Shown here one piece after another: positions 8,156 to 15,269 of a DNA stretch of 64,000 nt (the first letter of the stretch is position 1; every line of letters begins with the position of its first letter). This DNA comes from an uncultured Alistipes sp. GTDB lineage: Bacteria; Bacteroidota; Bacteroidia; Bacteroidales; Rikenellaceae. The DNA lies in NCBI GenBank assembly GCA_947591475.1, contig CANQDE010000005.1, positions 1-64,000 on the forward strand, written 5' to 3'. The position numbers and the translations under genes were made by a program. Under the pieces are notes generated by a model. The model saw only the letters and a program-made list of their open reading frames with translations. It ran no database searches and had not been told where the DNA came from.

Positions 8156-8665
8156 ATGGATACCGCAACTTCGATCGCTTGTTCCGCATTCACCGGACAT
8201 CGAACCTACCGCCACGAAGCCGACGACCTGCTACGTCGCACGGTAACGATGCTATATGCGACCGGCATCCGCACGTTTTTGAGCGGGATGGCCGTAGGTT
8301 TCGATTTGGCCGCAGCGGAAGCCGTCTTGAGCTGCAAAGCGGCCCATACAGACATCCGATTAGTTGCCGTCGTTCCGTTTCGCGGACAACAATTCCGATT
8401 TTCGGCTTATGATAGAACCCGTTTCGAACGAATCCTCGCCGATGCAGACGAAACGATTCTGTTATCCGAATCCTACCATCGTGGAAGCTATGCCATCCGC
8501 AACAACTATCTGATAGCACACGCCGCCACACTCATAACTTGGTACGACGGTTCGACCGGCGGAACCCGCTATACGGTCGAACGAGCTTTAGCTCAAAATC
8601 GAAAGCTGATCCATCTCAATCCGGCGACCCCGCTGACAGCCTATCCGGTTCCGGAATTGTTCTGA
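8156..8665 (+). CDS. SLOG-family (DUF1273/YpsA-like) protein
   Basis: 169 residues with the SLOG nucleotide-binding fold. FTGHRTYRHE near the N-terminus, FLSGMAVGFDLAAAE in the first third, a strand ending LVAVVPFRGQ, and WYDGSTGGTRYTVERA near the C-terminus are the conserved family stretches. SLOG proteins bind nucleotides or nucleotide-derived ligands; for this stand-alone form no reaction is established. The ATG at 8156 is supported by the promoter immediately upstream. It stands alone, between a divergent small operon and a convergent one. Confidence 0.83.
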   Translation: MDTATSIACSAFTGHRTYRHEADDLLRRTVTMLYATGIRTFLSGMAVGFDLAAAEAVLSCKAAHTDIRLVAVVPFRGQQFRFSAYDRTRFERILADADETILLSESYHRGSYAIRNNYLIAHAATLITWYDGSTGGTRYTVERALAQNRKLIHLNPATPLTAYPVPELF

Positions 8666-8686
8666 TAAAACCAGAACGAAACGAAA

Positions 8687-8717
8687 AACCGTCCCGACTG
8701 CAAAAGTCGGAACGGTT
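8687..8717. terminator. Shared terminator between convergent genes
   Basis: An imperfect 13-base inverted repeat (AACCGTCCCGACT / AGTCGGAACGGTT, one mismatch) lies between the SLOG gene and the opposite-strand outer membrane protein gene. It could serve both directions; flanking A and T tracts are modest. Confidence 0.6.
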
Positions 8718-8742
8718 ATCATCGGTTGCAACCCAACAAGCG

Positions 8743-9585
8743 CTACTTTTTCGTTTTATCCTTCAACAAACGAACCGTTACTTGGAAATTGAGCTGCGGA
8801 TAGACCTTGAAATCCTTCAAAAACTTGTTCACATCGCTCAGCTCCTTGCTGTTCGGAGAGATATTATCCGAAACCACCTCGGGCGTGCCGTGGAACAAAG
8901 CGCCCAATTCGAAACGAAAACCTACCCGTCTCCGCGGAATAGCCCGACCGAAGCCAAGCCCGACATAGGGTTTTACCGACCGCACTTTCAAATCGGCACT
9001 CACCGAACCGTCCGGATTCATCCCCGCTTTGACATCGCCGATTTCGATGGAAAGTTTCGTTATATCCACACCAGCTTTATCGAGTTCACGCATCGTCGCA
9101 TCATCGAATCTACCGCTTACGGTAATCAGTTTTCCCGTACCGAAATAGAAGCCAGCCGAAATGAAAAACGAGGAGTTGCCCCGCCGGAACGGGACGATAT
9201 CGAATAGCAGATGCCCCGAAGTCATCTGCAATTCGGCTTTCAAACCGAGTTCGACGTCGTTCAGCCGATCGATCACCGATCCAGGTATATCGGGAATATC
9301 CGACAAAATATCGGACAAATCGAAATCGTCATAGGTATAGCTGTAACTGAACGGGGCCACCGCAAACCCGCCCCGCAATGAAATATGACTGCAAAGCGGG
9401 GTAGCGACCGACGCACCGAAACCAACCGTACCGGCATTCACGCCGATAGCGACATTGCTGAACGGCCGACGCGCAGGCAGTTCCCGATCGCCGCGGTCTT
9501 TCGCCTGAACGAACGACACCGAGCAGACCATCACAGCCAACCATACGCAACGGGCTGTCTTCGAAAGGATGTTGGGCTCAAACAT
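8743..9585 (-). CDS. Exported outer-membrane-like protein of unknown function
   Basis: 280 residues. The N-terminus has a signal peptide (hydrophobic core CVWLAVMVCSVSFV, likely cut after VQA). The rest alternates short glycine-rich and aromatic strands (NVAIGVNAGTVGFGASVATP, FFISAGFYFGTGK, KPYVGLGFGRAI), as in small porin-like barrels, and ends in a lysine-rich tail. A loop rich in Asp and Ile (DLSDILSDIPDIP) sits in the first third. I do not recognise a named family. It starts 9 bases after the phosphofructokinase stop and is probably in the same transcript; nothing suggests a functional link. Confidence 0.65.
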   Translation of the reverse strand: MFEPNILSKTARCVWLAVMVCSVSFVQAKDRGDRELPARRPFSNVAIGVNAGTVGFGASVATPLCSHISLRGGFAVAPFSYSYTYDDFDLSDILSDIPDIPGSVIDRLNDVELGLKAELQMTSGHLLFDIVPFRRGNSSFFISAGFYFGTGKLITVSGRFDDATMRELDKAGVDITKLSIEIGDVKAGMNPDGSVSADLKVRSVKPYVGLGFGRAIPRRRVGFRFELGALFHGTPEVVSDNISPNSKELSDVNKFLKDFKVYPQLNFQVTVRLLKDKTKK

Positions 9586-9594
9586 GACCGTAAT

Positions 9595-10830
9595 TTATTT
9601 CCAGTTCAAAATTTTGTGGAAATCGAACTCTTCCGGATCGGGCAGATAGGCTTTGGCCGCCTCGTAATCCGCCGGCTCGATGGCATTGAGGATATTCTCG
9701 ACCACCGCGCTGAACTTGTCCGAACGAATATCGACCAACCGAGGCGGAATTTTGCCCGTCGTCGGATCCTGCAAATCCTTCAGATAGAGCGGCGAAACGT
9801 TCCCTTCGGAATTGACATAGACCATACAGCCCGTTTTGCCCTCCGAAAACAGTTTATAAACGCCCAAGCCGAGCTCGGAGCAATAGGTCAGGTCATAAGC
9901 AATCGGCGTCTGGCAACGGATTTCGTAACCCAGTTCCACGGGACGGCTCTTGACTTTGAGGCCCAACTCTTTGACCCGTTTTTCGATCAATTCGTTGAAA
10001 ATATGGGCTTTCGACACCTTGCCCAGTTCGGGGTGTCCGTGTTCATCGTAGGTGAAGTGCACACCGCTCTTGCGGATTTCCTCGTCGGAAAGTGCATGGA
10101 ACACGCCCTCAGAAATTACGGCCGCACCGTAATCCATGCCCATGATTTTACGCTTGACGATCGACGAAATGACTAACTTTACAATTTTATCGATCGTGAT
10201 TTCGGTTTTGTCGAACATCTCGGGAATGATAATCATCGGGTAGTGGCAGGCCTCGCCAATACCGAAAGCCAAGTGCCCCGCACTGCGGCCCATAGCAGCC
10301 AATACAAACCAGTTACCGCTGGTACGAGCATCGACATAGACGGCACGAGCAATGACGGTTCCCTTGTCTTTGGCCGATTCGTAGCCGAATGTCGGCGTTC
10401 CGTTCGGCAACGGCAGGTCGTTGTCGATGGTCTTCGGCACATGGATATTGGCGATCGGGTATTTCTTCGCCTCCAAGAACTTAGCGATGCGATTGGCCGT
10501 CGAGGCGGTATCGTCGCCGCCCACGGTTACGAGCAGCTTCACGTTGTTGTCGGTGAAGAACTTCAAATTGAAATTGTTCTCGAAATCGGAATCCTTCGGT
10601 TTGAAACGGCTCATCTGAAGGAACGAACCGCCCTGATTGAAAATTCCATCGGCCATCCGGTAGTCGATGTCCACCGTACGGGGATCGGGAATGAATAGGC
10701 CGGTGTATCCTTCGTGCAACCCGATCACACGATAACCTTTGCGCAGAAACGTCTTTGCGACGCTACCGACCACGGTATTCATACCGGGTGCCGGACCGCC
10801 GCCGGTCAGAATGGCAATTGCTTCTTTCAT
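9595..10830 (-). CDS. 6-phosphofructokinase, PPi-type active-site residues
   Basis: 411 residues, longer than the 320 of ATP-dependent bacterial PfkA. GGGPAPGMN at 10-18 forms the phosphate loop, GGDDTAS is at 104-110 and PKTIDND at 132-138. In this family an Asp in the GGDD position and a Lys in PKTIDND mark the pyrophosphate-dependent enzymes, where ATP-dependent enzymes have Gly at both. It should therefore phosphorylate fructose-6-phosphate with PPi, reversibly. It leads a two-gene minus-strand transcript with the exported protein behind it. The donor assignment rests on these two residues and has not been measured. Confidence 0.9.
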   Translation of the reverse strand: MKEAIAILTGGGPAPGMNTVVGSVAKTFLRKGYRVIGLHEGYTGLFIPDPRTVDIDYRMADGIFNQGGSFLQMSRFKPKDSDFENNFNLKFFTDNNVKLLVTVGGDDTASTANRIAKFLEAKKYPIANIHVPKTIDNDLPLPNGTPTFGYESAKDKGTVIARAVYVDARTSGNWFVLAAMGRSAGHLAFGIGEACHYPMIIIPEMFDKTEITIDKIVKLVISSIVKRKIMGMDYGAAVISEGVFHALSDEEIRKSGVHFTYDEHGHPELGKVSKAHIFNELIEKRVKELGLKVKSRPVELGYEIRCQTPIAYDLTYCSELGLGVYKLFSEGKTGCMVYVNSEGNVSPLYLKDLQDPTTGKIPPRLVDIRSDKFSAVVENILNAIEPADYEAAKAYLPDPEEFDFHKILNWK

Positions 10831-10978
10831 CTTCGTTGAATCTGTTTTATTGATTTATGGAATTAAACTGTTTCGCCTTCCCCAATCCGCCCGATTTTTC
10901 TCAAAATCGAAACAAGCATTCAAAGGTACGTTTTTTTTCGGAATTAGCCGTACTCAGGCCATCGAATTTTCAGCCCAT

Positions 10979-11002
10979 AAAAAAGGGACGAATCCCGAAC
11001 CG
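10979..11002 (-). terminator. Short terminator after the cold-shock gene
   Basis: On the minus strand GGGATTCGTCCC (a 4-bp stem with a TTCG tetraloop-like centre) is followed by TTTTTTATG. It lies about 40 bases past the stop of the cold-shock gene. The stem is short, so confidence is moderate. Confidence 0.45.
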
Positions 11003-11035
11003 GAAATCGCCCCACATGCTGTAGCCTTCTATCGT

Positions 11036-11236
11036 TTACTTAACGACGGTTACATTCACGGCCTGTTCGCCCTTGGCACCATCGGCAACCTCGAACTCCA
11101 CCGTTTGGCCCTCGTTAAGCGACTTGAATCCTCCTGCAACAATTCCAGAGTAGTGCACGAATACCTCCTTGCCGCTCTCCTCCGTAATGAATCCGTAGCC
11201 TTTCTTGCTATCGAACCATTTTACCGTACCTGTCAT
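11036..11236 (-). CDS. Cold-shock protein
   Basis: 66 residues, a single cold-shock domain with RNP1 KGYGFITEE and RNP2-like VFVHYSGI. It starts [13 protein letters not shown] as in CspA-type proteins. It binds single-stranded RNA and DNA as a chaperone. It is a monocistronic gene with its own terminator. On the minus strand upstream (about 11,265) TTACTTTG is one base away from the -7 consensus. Confidence 0.95.
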   Translation of the reverse strand: MTGTVKWFDSKKGYGFITEESGKEVFVHYSGIVAGGFKSLNEGQTVEFEVADGAKGEQAVNVTVVK

Positions 11237-11336
11237 AAAAAAAGTTATTAAGTGTTAAATACACGGCAAAGTAACGTAAAAAACCTGCGCCGTCAAAACT
11301 TTTCGGCATGTTTTTTCGTCTACGAAATAAATTTTT

Positions 11337-11344
11337 TATATTTG
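11337..11344 (+). promoter_or_regulatory. -7 box for the lipoprotein/radical-SAM pair
   Basis: TATATTTG matches TAnnTTTG and lies 28 bases before the ATG of the small lipoprotein. A TTTT run sits at the -33 position. It would drive both genes as one transcript. Confidence 0.6.
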
Positions 11345-11372
11345 TCGCATCGAAATCATCGGATACAAGATC

Positions 11373-11633
11373 ATGAACAGGAAACTGAAACTCGCATTGG
11401 CGGCCTTACTGGGGTTCTCGGCAGCTTGCTCCACCGTAAAAAACGCGCCTTCGAAAGGATCGGGCGATGCGGAGAAGTCGGCCGACACGGTTCGAATCGA
11501 CCGTCCTGTCATCGTCATGTACGGGGTCCGCATCCCCGGCGCTCCGACCGAGCACAAATCCTTGAATTCCGTCCTGCAACAGGACAGCACCGCACAGGTT
11601 TCGGAATCGCAGCCGCAACCGACCAAAAAATAG
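11373..11633 (+). CDS. Small lipoprotein of the rSAM/lipoprotein system
   Basis: 86 residues. A signal peptide (MNRKLKLALAALLGF) ends in a lipobox with Cys at position 19 (FSAAC), followed by a low-complexity Ser/Lys spacer and the conserved-looking core RPVIVMYGVRIPG, with a Gln/Ser/Pro tail. It matches what I recall of TIGR04134, a lipoprotein always encoded beside the radical SAM protein TIGR04133. It would be anchored in the outer membrane or inner membrane periplasmic face. Whether it is the substrate of the radical SAM enzyme is not established. It lies 6 bases before that gene. Confidence 0.75.
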   Translation: MNRKLKLALAALLGFSAACSTVKNAPSKGSGDAEKSADTVRIDRPVIVMYGVRIPGAPTEHKSLNSVLQQDSTAQVSESQPQPTKK

Positions 11634-11639
11634 CCGGTC

Positions 11640-12716
11640 ATGGGTTCCGGCCGCAAATTGGGGCTTCGGAAACGGTGGGCCCTCAATCTTTTTTCGAATC
11701 TTTATAAGGAAACGGTCGCCGAACATCGGTTGAATACGCTCTTCTGGGAATGCACCTTGCGTTGCAATCTTTCGTGCCGGCATTGCGGAAGCGATTGCCG
11801 GGTCGTTCCCGATGTGTCGGACATGCCGTTAGCGGACTTTCTAAAAGTGCTCGACGAACAAATCACGCCCCATGTCGATCCGAGCAAGGTATTCATCATC
11901 TTTTCGGGCGGCGAGGTATTGGTTCGGGAGGATTTGGAAGAAGCCGGCCGTGAAGTAACGCGACGCGGGTATCCGTGGGGCATGGTTACCAACGGCATGG
12001 CACTGACACCGCAGCGGTTCGAACGATTGATGCACGCCGGTCTGCGAAGCATCTCTGTCAGTTTGGACGGATTCGAACAGGAGCACAATTACCTGCGGGG
12101 CAATTCATTGAGCTACGAACGGGCGATGCAGGCCATCCGGCTCATCGTGCAGGAACCGACTTTGGCGTATGATGTAATCACCTGTGCGACAAGCTCTCTT
12201 ATTCCTCGTTTGGAACAGTTTCGCGACCGGTTGATCGCCGAAGGCGTCGAACATTGGCGGATTTTCTCGATTTTTCCGATGGGACGCGCACGCGACGACG
12301 CCTCGCTGCGATTGAGCGACGAACAATTCCGCACATTATTGGATTTCATCCGCCACACCCGCCGCGAAAAGGTCATCGATGTCAGCTACGCATGCGAAGG
12401 TTTTTTAGGCGGTTACGAAGCCGAAGTGCGCGACCATTTCTATCAATGCGCCGCCGGCATATCCGTGGCATCGATACGGGTCGACGGAGCCATATCGGGA
12501 TGCACCTCCATTCGGGGCAACTTCCACCAAGGGAATATCTATCGCGATGATTTCTGGGAAGTTTGGGAGAATCGTTTCGGCCCTTTCCGCAACCGCGAAT
12601 GGACCCGACAGGGCGTATGCGCCGACTGCAAGATGTTTCGTTACTGTTTAGGCGGCGGCATGCACCTGCATGACGACAACGGACAGCTGCTCTATTGCCA
12701 CTACCATAAATTATAA
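11640..12716 (+). CDS. Radical SAM/SPASM protein of the rSAM/lipoprotein system
   Basis: 358 residues. The Fe4S4-binding motif is C42-x3-C46-x2-C49 (CNLSCRHC), with extra cysteines at 38 and 53. IIFSGGEVLVREDL is the SAM-binding GGE segment. The C-terminal third holds a SPASM-type auxiliary-cluster region (CAAGISVAS, SGCTSI, CADCKMFRYCLGG, YCHYHK). SPASM enzymes usually modify peptides, so the adjacent lipoprotein is a natural candidate substrate. The pair resembles TIGR04133/TIGR04134. The enzyme has no signal peptide and should be cytoplasmic, so any modification would precede export. Confidence 0.88.
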   Translation: MGSGRKLGLRKRWALNLFSNLYKETVAEHRLNTLFWECTLRCNLSCRHCGSDCRVVPDVSDMPLADFLKVLDEQITPHVDPSKVFIIFSGGEVLVREDLEEAGREVTRRGYPWGMVTNGMALTPQRFERLMHAGLRSISVSLDGFEQEHNYLRGNSLSYERAMQAIRLIVQEPTLAYDVITCATSSLIPRLEQFRDRLIAEGVEHWRIFSIFPMGRARDDASLRLSDEQFRTLLDFIRHTRREKVIDVSYACEGFLGGYEAEVRDHFYQCAAGISVASIRVDGAISGCTSIRGNFHQGNIYRDDFWEVWENRFGPFRNREWTRQGVCADCKMFRYCLGGGMHLHDDNGQLLYCHYHKL

Positions 12717-12721
12717 GGTTT

Positions 12722-12992
12722 CGGTCGCTGCCGACCGTTCTATCCGCAATGTTAGCGGCCCGATGGGCCGCGCGTGCCGAAGCCTCCGCCAGCGGAGGCC
12801 CGCCCTTGGCGTCCTCCGCAGTCTTCGCCCCGTACAGCTCAAAGAACCGCTTTTATTCACTGGCTCGGATTGCGCCGTTTTTTGGTAAAAAGCGGCGATC
12901 GGCAGCGGAGAAAGCGATGGAAAGCACGACAACAATCTAACGCATCGGGAACCGCTTTTAAAAGCGGCGGCCCGCGCGGCTCAAAGAGCCGC
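12722..12992. repeat. Cluster of perfect hairpins in a gene-free gap
   Basis: The 383-base gap 12717-13099 has no convincing gene. It holds a row of inverted repeats: CGGTCG/CGACCG at 12722-12737, GCGGCCC/GGGCCGC at 12755-12771, GCCTCCGC/GCGGAGGC at 12782-12799, a near-perfect CGCCGTTTTTT/AAAAAGCGGCG at about 12869-12896, CCGCTTTT/AAAAGCGG at 12952-12967 and GCGGCTC/GAGCCGC at 12976-12992. None ends in a clean T tract except weakly. They could be REP-like units, an RNA, or protein-binding palindromes. The last 80 bases before 13100 are AT-rich and probably hold the SPFH promoter. Confidence 0.6.
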
Positions 12993-13099
12993 CAACGACC
13001 CACAACTAAAAACTAAAAAATGCAAAAATTTTGTTTTTCCGTCCATTTTTCGTTCCTTTGTAATATCAAAATAATATCATTTCAAAATCTCGAACGAAT

Positions 13100-14065
13100 A
13101 TGGAAAACAAAAATTTCATCTACACAGGTTGGAAAGTGAGCGGCATTCCGATGTTGCTCATCCATTTAGCTGCATTGGCCGCAAGTATCTTTCTGATTGT
13201 GCAAGGCGGCATCCTGCTCGCCGAAGCGATCCGAACCGCGCTCGGCGGCTGGCTGCTGACGCTCGGCATCGTATGTTTCATCATCGCGTGCATCGGGTTA
13301 GGCGGCTTCATGCTGCTGGAACCCAACGAGGCCCGCGTCATCGTCTTTTTCGGCAACTATCGTGGCACGTTCTACGAAACAGGCTACTGGTGGATCAATC
13401 CATTCACCTCGACGAAAAAAATATCCATCCGGGCCCGCAACCTCAATATCGACCCCATCAAGGTCAACGACAAAACGGGCAATCCGATTCTGATCGGGTT
13501 GGTGTTGGTTTGGCGCATCAATCGCGACAACATCTACAAAGCCATCTTTGAAATCGACTCCGCATCGGACGCCTCGGCCACCGTCGCCGCATCGACGACG
13601 GTGATGAAAAATCTGGAAAATTTCGTGCGCGTCCAAAGCGATGCGGCCCTGCGACAGGTAGCCGGTCTGTATGCCTATGACAACAACGGAATTGCGGCAG
13701 ACGAAATTACCCTGCGTTCGAACTCCGAAAAGATCAACGAACAACTGGAGCGGACGCTCGGCGAACGGCTTTCGATAGCCGGTATCGAGGTCGTCGAAGC
13801 GCGCATCAACTACTTGGCCTATGCGCCGGAAATCGCCGCCGTGATGTTGCGCCGCCAGCAGGCCGATGCCATCATCGCCGCCCGCGAAAAGATCGTCGAG
13901 GGAGCCGTTTCGATGGTGCACATGGCCCTCGACCGATTGAGCGAAAACCAGATCGTCGAATTGGACGAAGAACGCAAAGCCGCCATGGTTACCAATCTGC
14001 TGGTCGTTTTGTGTGCCGACGAATCGGCCCAGCCCGTAGTGAATGCCGGAACGATGTATCATTGA
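13100..14065 (+). CDS. SPFH/Band 7 domain membrane protein
   Basis: 321 residues. Two transmembrane helices lie at about 17-38 and 48-73, then the SPFH domain begins at LLEPNEARVIVFFGNYRGT and continues through VNDKTGNPILIGLVLVWRI to a coiled region (SEKINEQLERTLGERL, RRQQADAIIAAREKIVEGAV). It is a stomatin/prohibitin-like scaffold that oligomerises at the inner membrane. The next gene, an Arc-like small protein, begins 10 bases after its stop; this pairing occurs in other Bacteroidales. Function is unproven. Confidence 0.9.
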   Translation: MENKNFIYTGWKVSGIPMLLIHLAALAASIFLIVQGGILLAEAIRTALGGWLLTLGIVCFIIACIGLGGFMLLEPNEARVIVFFGNYRGTFYETGYWWINPFTSTKKISIRARNLNIDPIKVNDKTGNPILIGLVLVWRINRDNIYKAIFEIDSASDASATVAASTTVMKNLENFVRVQSDAALRQVAGLYAYDNNGIAADEITLRSNSEKINEQLERTLGERLSIAGIEVVEARINYLAYAPEIAAVMLRRQQADAIIAAREKIVEGAVSMVHMALDRLSENQIVELDEERKAAMVTNLLVVLCADESAQPVVNAGTMYH

Positions 14066-14075
14066 TTCTCACGGA

Positions 14076-14270
14076 ATGGGCAAGGAGGGAAATACCAAGA
14101 ATTTTGTTCTGCGCGTGGATGCTGCGACGATGGAAGCATTGGAGCGATGGGCCGGCGACGAGTTCCGCTCGATCAACGGCCAGCTTCAATGGATCATCGC
14201 CGAAGCCCTGCGGCGGGCAGGACGCACCCCCGAACGAAAATCGGAGCACGCGCACACAGACGAAAAATAA
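14076..14270 (+). CDS. Arc-family small DNA-binding protein
   Basis: 64 residues. The core FVLRVDAATMEALERWAGDEFRSINGQLQWIIAEALRRAGR is a ribbon-helix-helix of the Arc type, with the beta strand NFVLRV and the helix pair containing the conserved NGQLxWII. The ATG at 14076 (MGKEGNTKNF) fits the family better than the one at 14043, which overlaps the upstream gene. It is translated right after the SPFH protein and may be co-regulated or act as its partner rather than as a classical repressor; that is speculation. Confidence 0.82.
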   Translation: MGKEGNTKNFVLRVDAATMEALERWAGDEFRSINGQLQWIIAEALRRAGRTPERKSEHAHTDEK

Positions 14271-14304
14271 CGTGCACGGCTCCGTTGTTCACTTTCGACT
14301 TTCT

Positions 14305-14331
14305 ACCGCTGAATTTTTCAGCGGTGTTTTT
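14305..14331 (+). terminator. Terminator after the SPFH-Arc pair
   Basis: ACCGCTGAA/TTCAGCGGT forms a perfect 9-bp stem with a 3-base loop, followed by GTTTTT on the plus strand. Its right arm overlaps the last codons of the convergent sirtuin gene. Confidence 0.8.
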
Positions 14332-15022
14332 CGCGTAACAGCGCGGCCAGTTCGGGCATTCCCTCGGCTGCCCGTTTACGAATAACGGTCAGCGGATTCC
14401 GGATGCCGGAAGTATCCGGATTACCCGGATCGACCACGAAAAGCGGTATTTCCGGACGGACATAACGCACCAACGAAGCAGCAGGGTAGACCGACAACGA
14501 GGTGCCGACGACTACCATCAAATCGGCTTGCGCCGCGATTTCCGCCGCCCGTTCGAACTGAGGAACCGCCTCGCCGAAAAAGACGATATGCGGCCGCAGC
14601 AGCGAACCATCGGGGGCCGTAATCTCCAACCGCTGCTCCCAACTTTCGAGCGGCACAATCAAATCCGGATTACGGGAAGAGCGCAACTTGGTCAATTCGC
14701 CATGCAGGTGAGTTACATGGGTTGAACCGGCCCGTTCGTGCAGATTATCTACATTTTGCGTTACCACTTCGACGGCGAAATCCTGTTCCAAAGCAGCAAT
14801 CGCACCATGCCCCGCATTGGGTTTTGCGGCCAACATTTCACGGCGCCGTTCGTTATAGAACTTCACGACCGTAGCACGATCCCGCGCTAAGGCCTCAGGC
14901 GTACAAACGTCTTCGATCCGATAATTCGCCCACAAACCCTCCGCATCGCGGAAAGTCGACAATCCGCTGTCGGCGCTCACACCGGCACCGGTAAAAACGA
15001 CCAATTTTTTCATACTGCGCAT
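14318..15022 (-). CDS. NAD-dependent sirtuin deacylase lacking zinc cysteines
   Basis: 234 residues. FTGAGVSADSGLSTFRD is the NAD loop, TQNVDNLHERAG and the catalytic HLHGEL follow, and VVVGTSLSVYPAASL closes the Rossmann fold. Sirtuins remove acyl groups from lysine using NAD. After HGEL the usual CxxC zinc ribbon is replaced by TKLRSSRNPDL and no cysteine pair follows, so structural zinc is absent, as in some Bacteroidetes homologues. The start could be at 15022 or at 15013 (MKKLVVFTG). It is not related to the SIR2-like pseudogene at 4.1 kb beyond the superfamily. Confidence 0.88.
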   Translation of the reverse strand: MRSMKKLVVFTGAGVSADSGLSTFRDAEGLWANYRIEDVCTPEALARDRATVVKFYNERRREMLAAKPNAGHGAIAALEQDFAVEVVTQNVDNLHERAGSTHVTHLHGELTKLRSSRNPDLIVPLESWEQRLEITAPDGSLLRPHIVFFGEAVPQFERAAEIAAQADLMVVVGTSLSVYPAASLVRYVRPEIPLFVVDPGNPDTSGIRNPLTVIRKRAAEGMPELAALLREKHR

Positions 15023-15095
15023 TATTCTGATTGGATTCGGCTCTCAACGAAAAAAAGATTTCCGCTTTTCTTGCAGAAATCTTTTTCTCATCTTG

Positions 15096-15170
15096 TCGGG
15101 GAGACTGGATTCGAACCAGCGACCTCCAACTCCCGAAGCTGGCGCGCTAACCGGACTGCGCTACACCCCG
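15096..15170 (-). tRNA. tRNA-Pro (anticodon CGG)
   Basis: The minus strand folds into a complete cloverleaf. The acceptor is CGGGGTG with CTCCCCG (one mismatch), discriminator A. The D arm is GCGC...GCGC, the anticodon stem CCAGC/GTTGG encloses loop TTCGGGA with anticodon CGG (plus-strand 15133-15135), and the T arm is GCTGG-TTCGAAT-CCAGT. The 3' CCA is not encoded. No mobile element is inserted at it. Confidence 0.95.
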
Positions 15171-15269
15171 AACGAATAAAATACCCTTATCTTTTAAGAG
15201 CGCACAAAGATAAGCCGAATTTCCGAATCCGCAAAATTATTTTTTACAAAAAATATCGAAAAACATCTA

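Noticed and set aside
12711..12935. Short open frames in the hairpin gap
   Set aside because: Composition follows the palindromes (Arg/Ala/Pro-rich), with no start context or family match.
15096..15170. tRNA-Pro as an integration site
   Set aside because: No direct repeat of its 3' end and no integrase nearby; flanking genes are ordinary.
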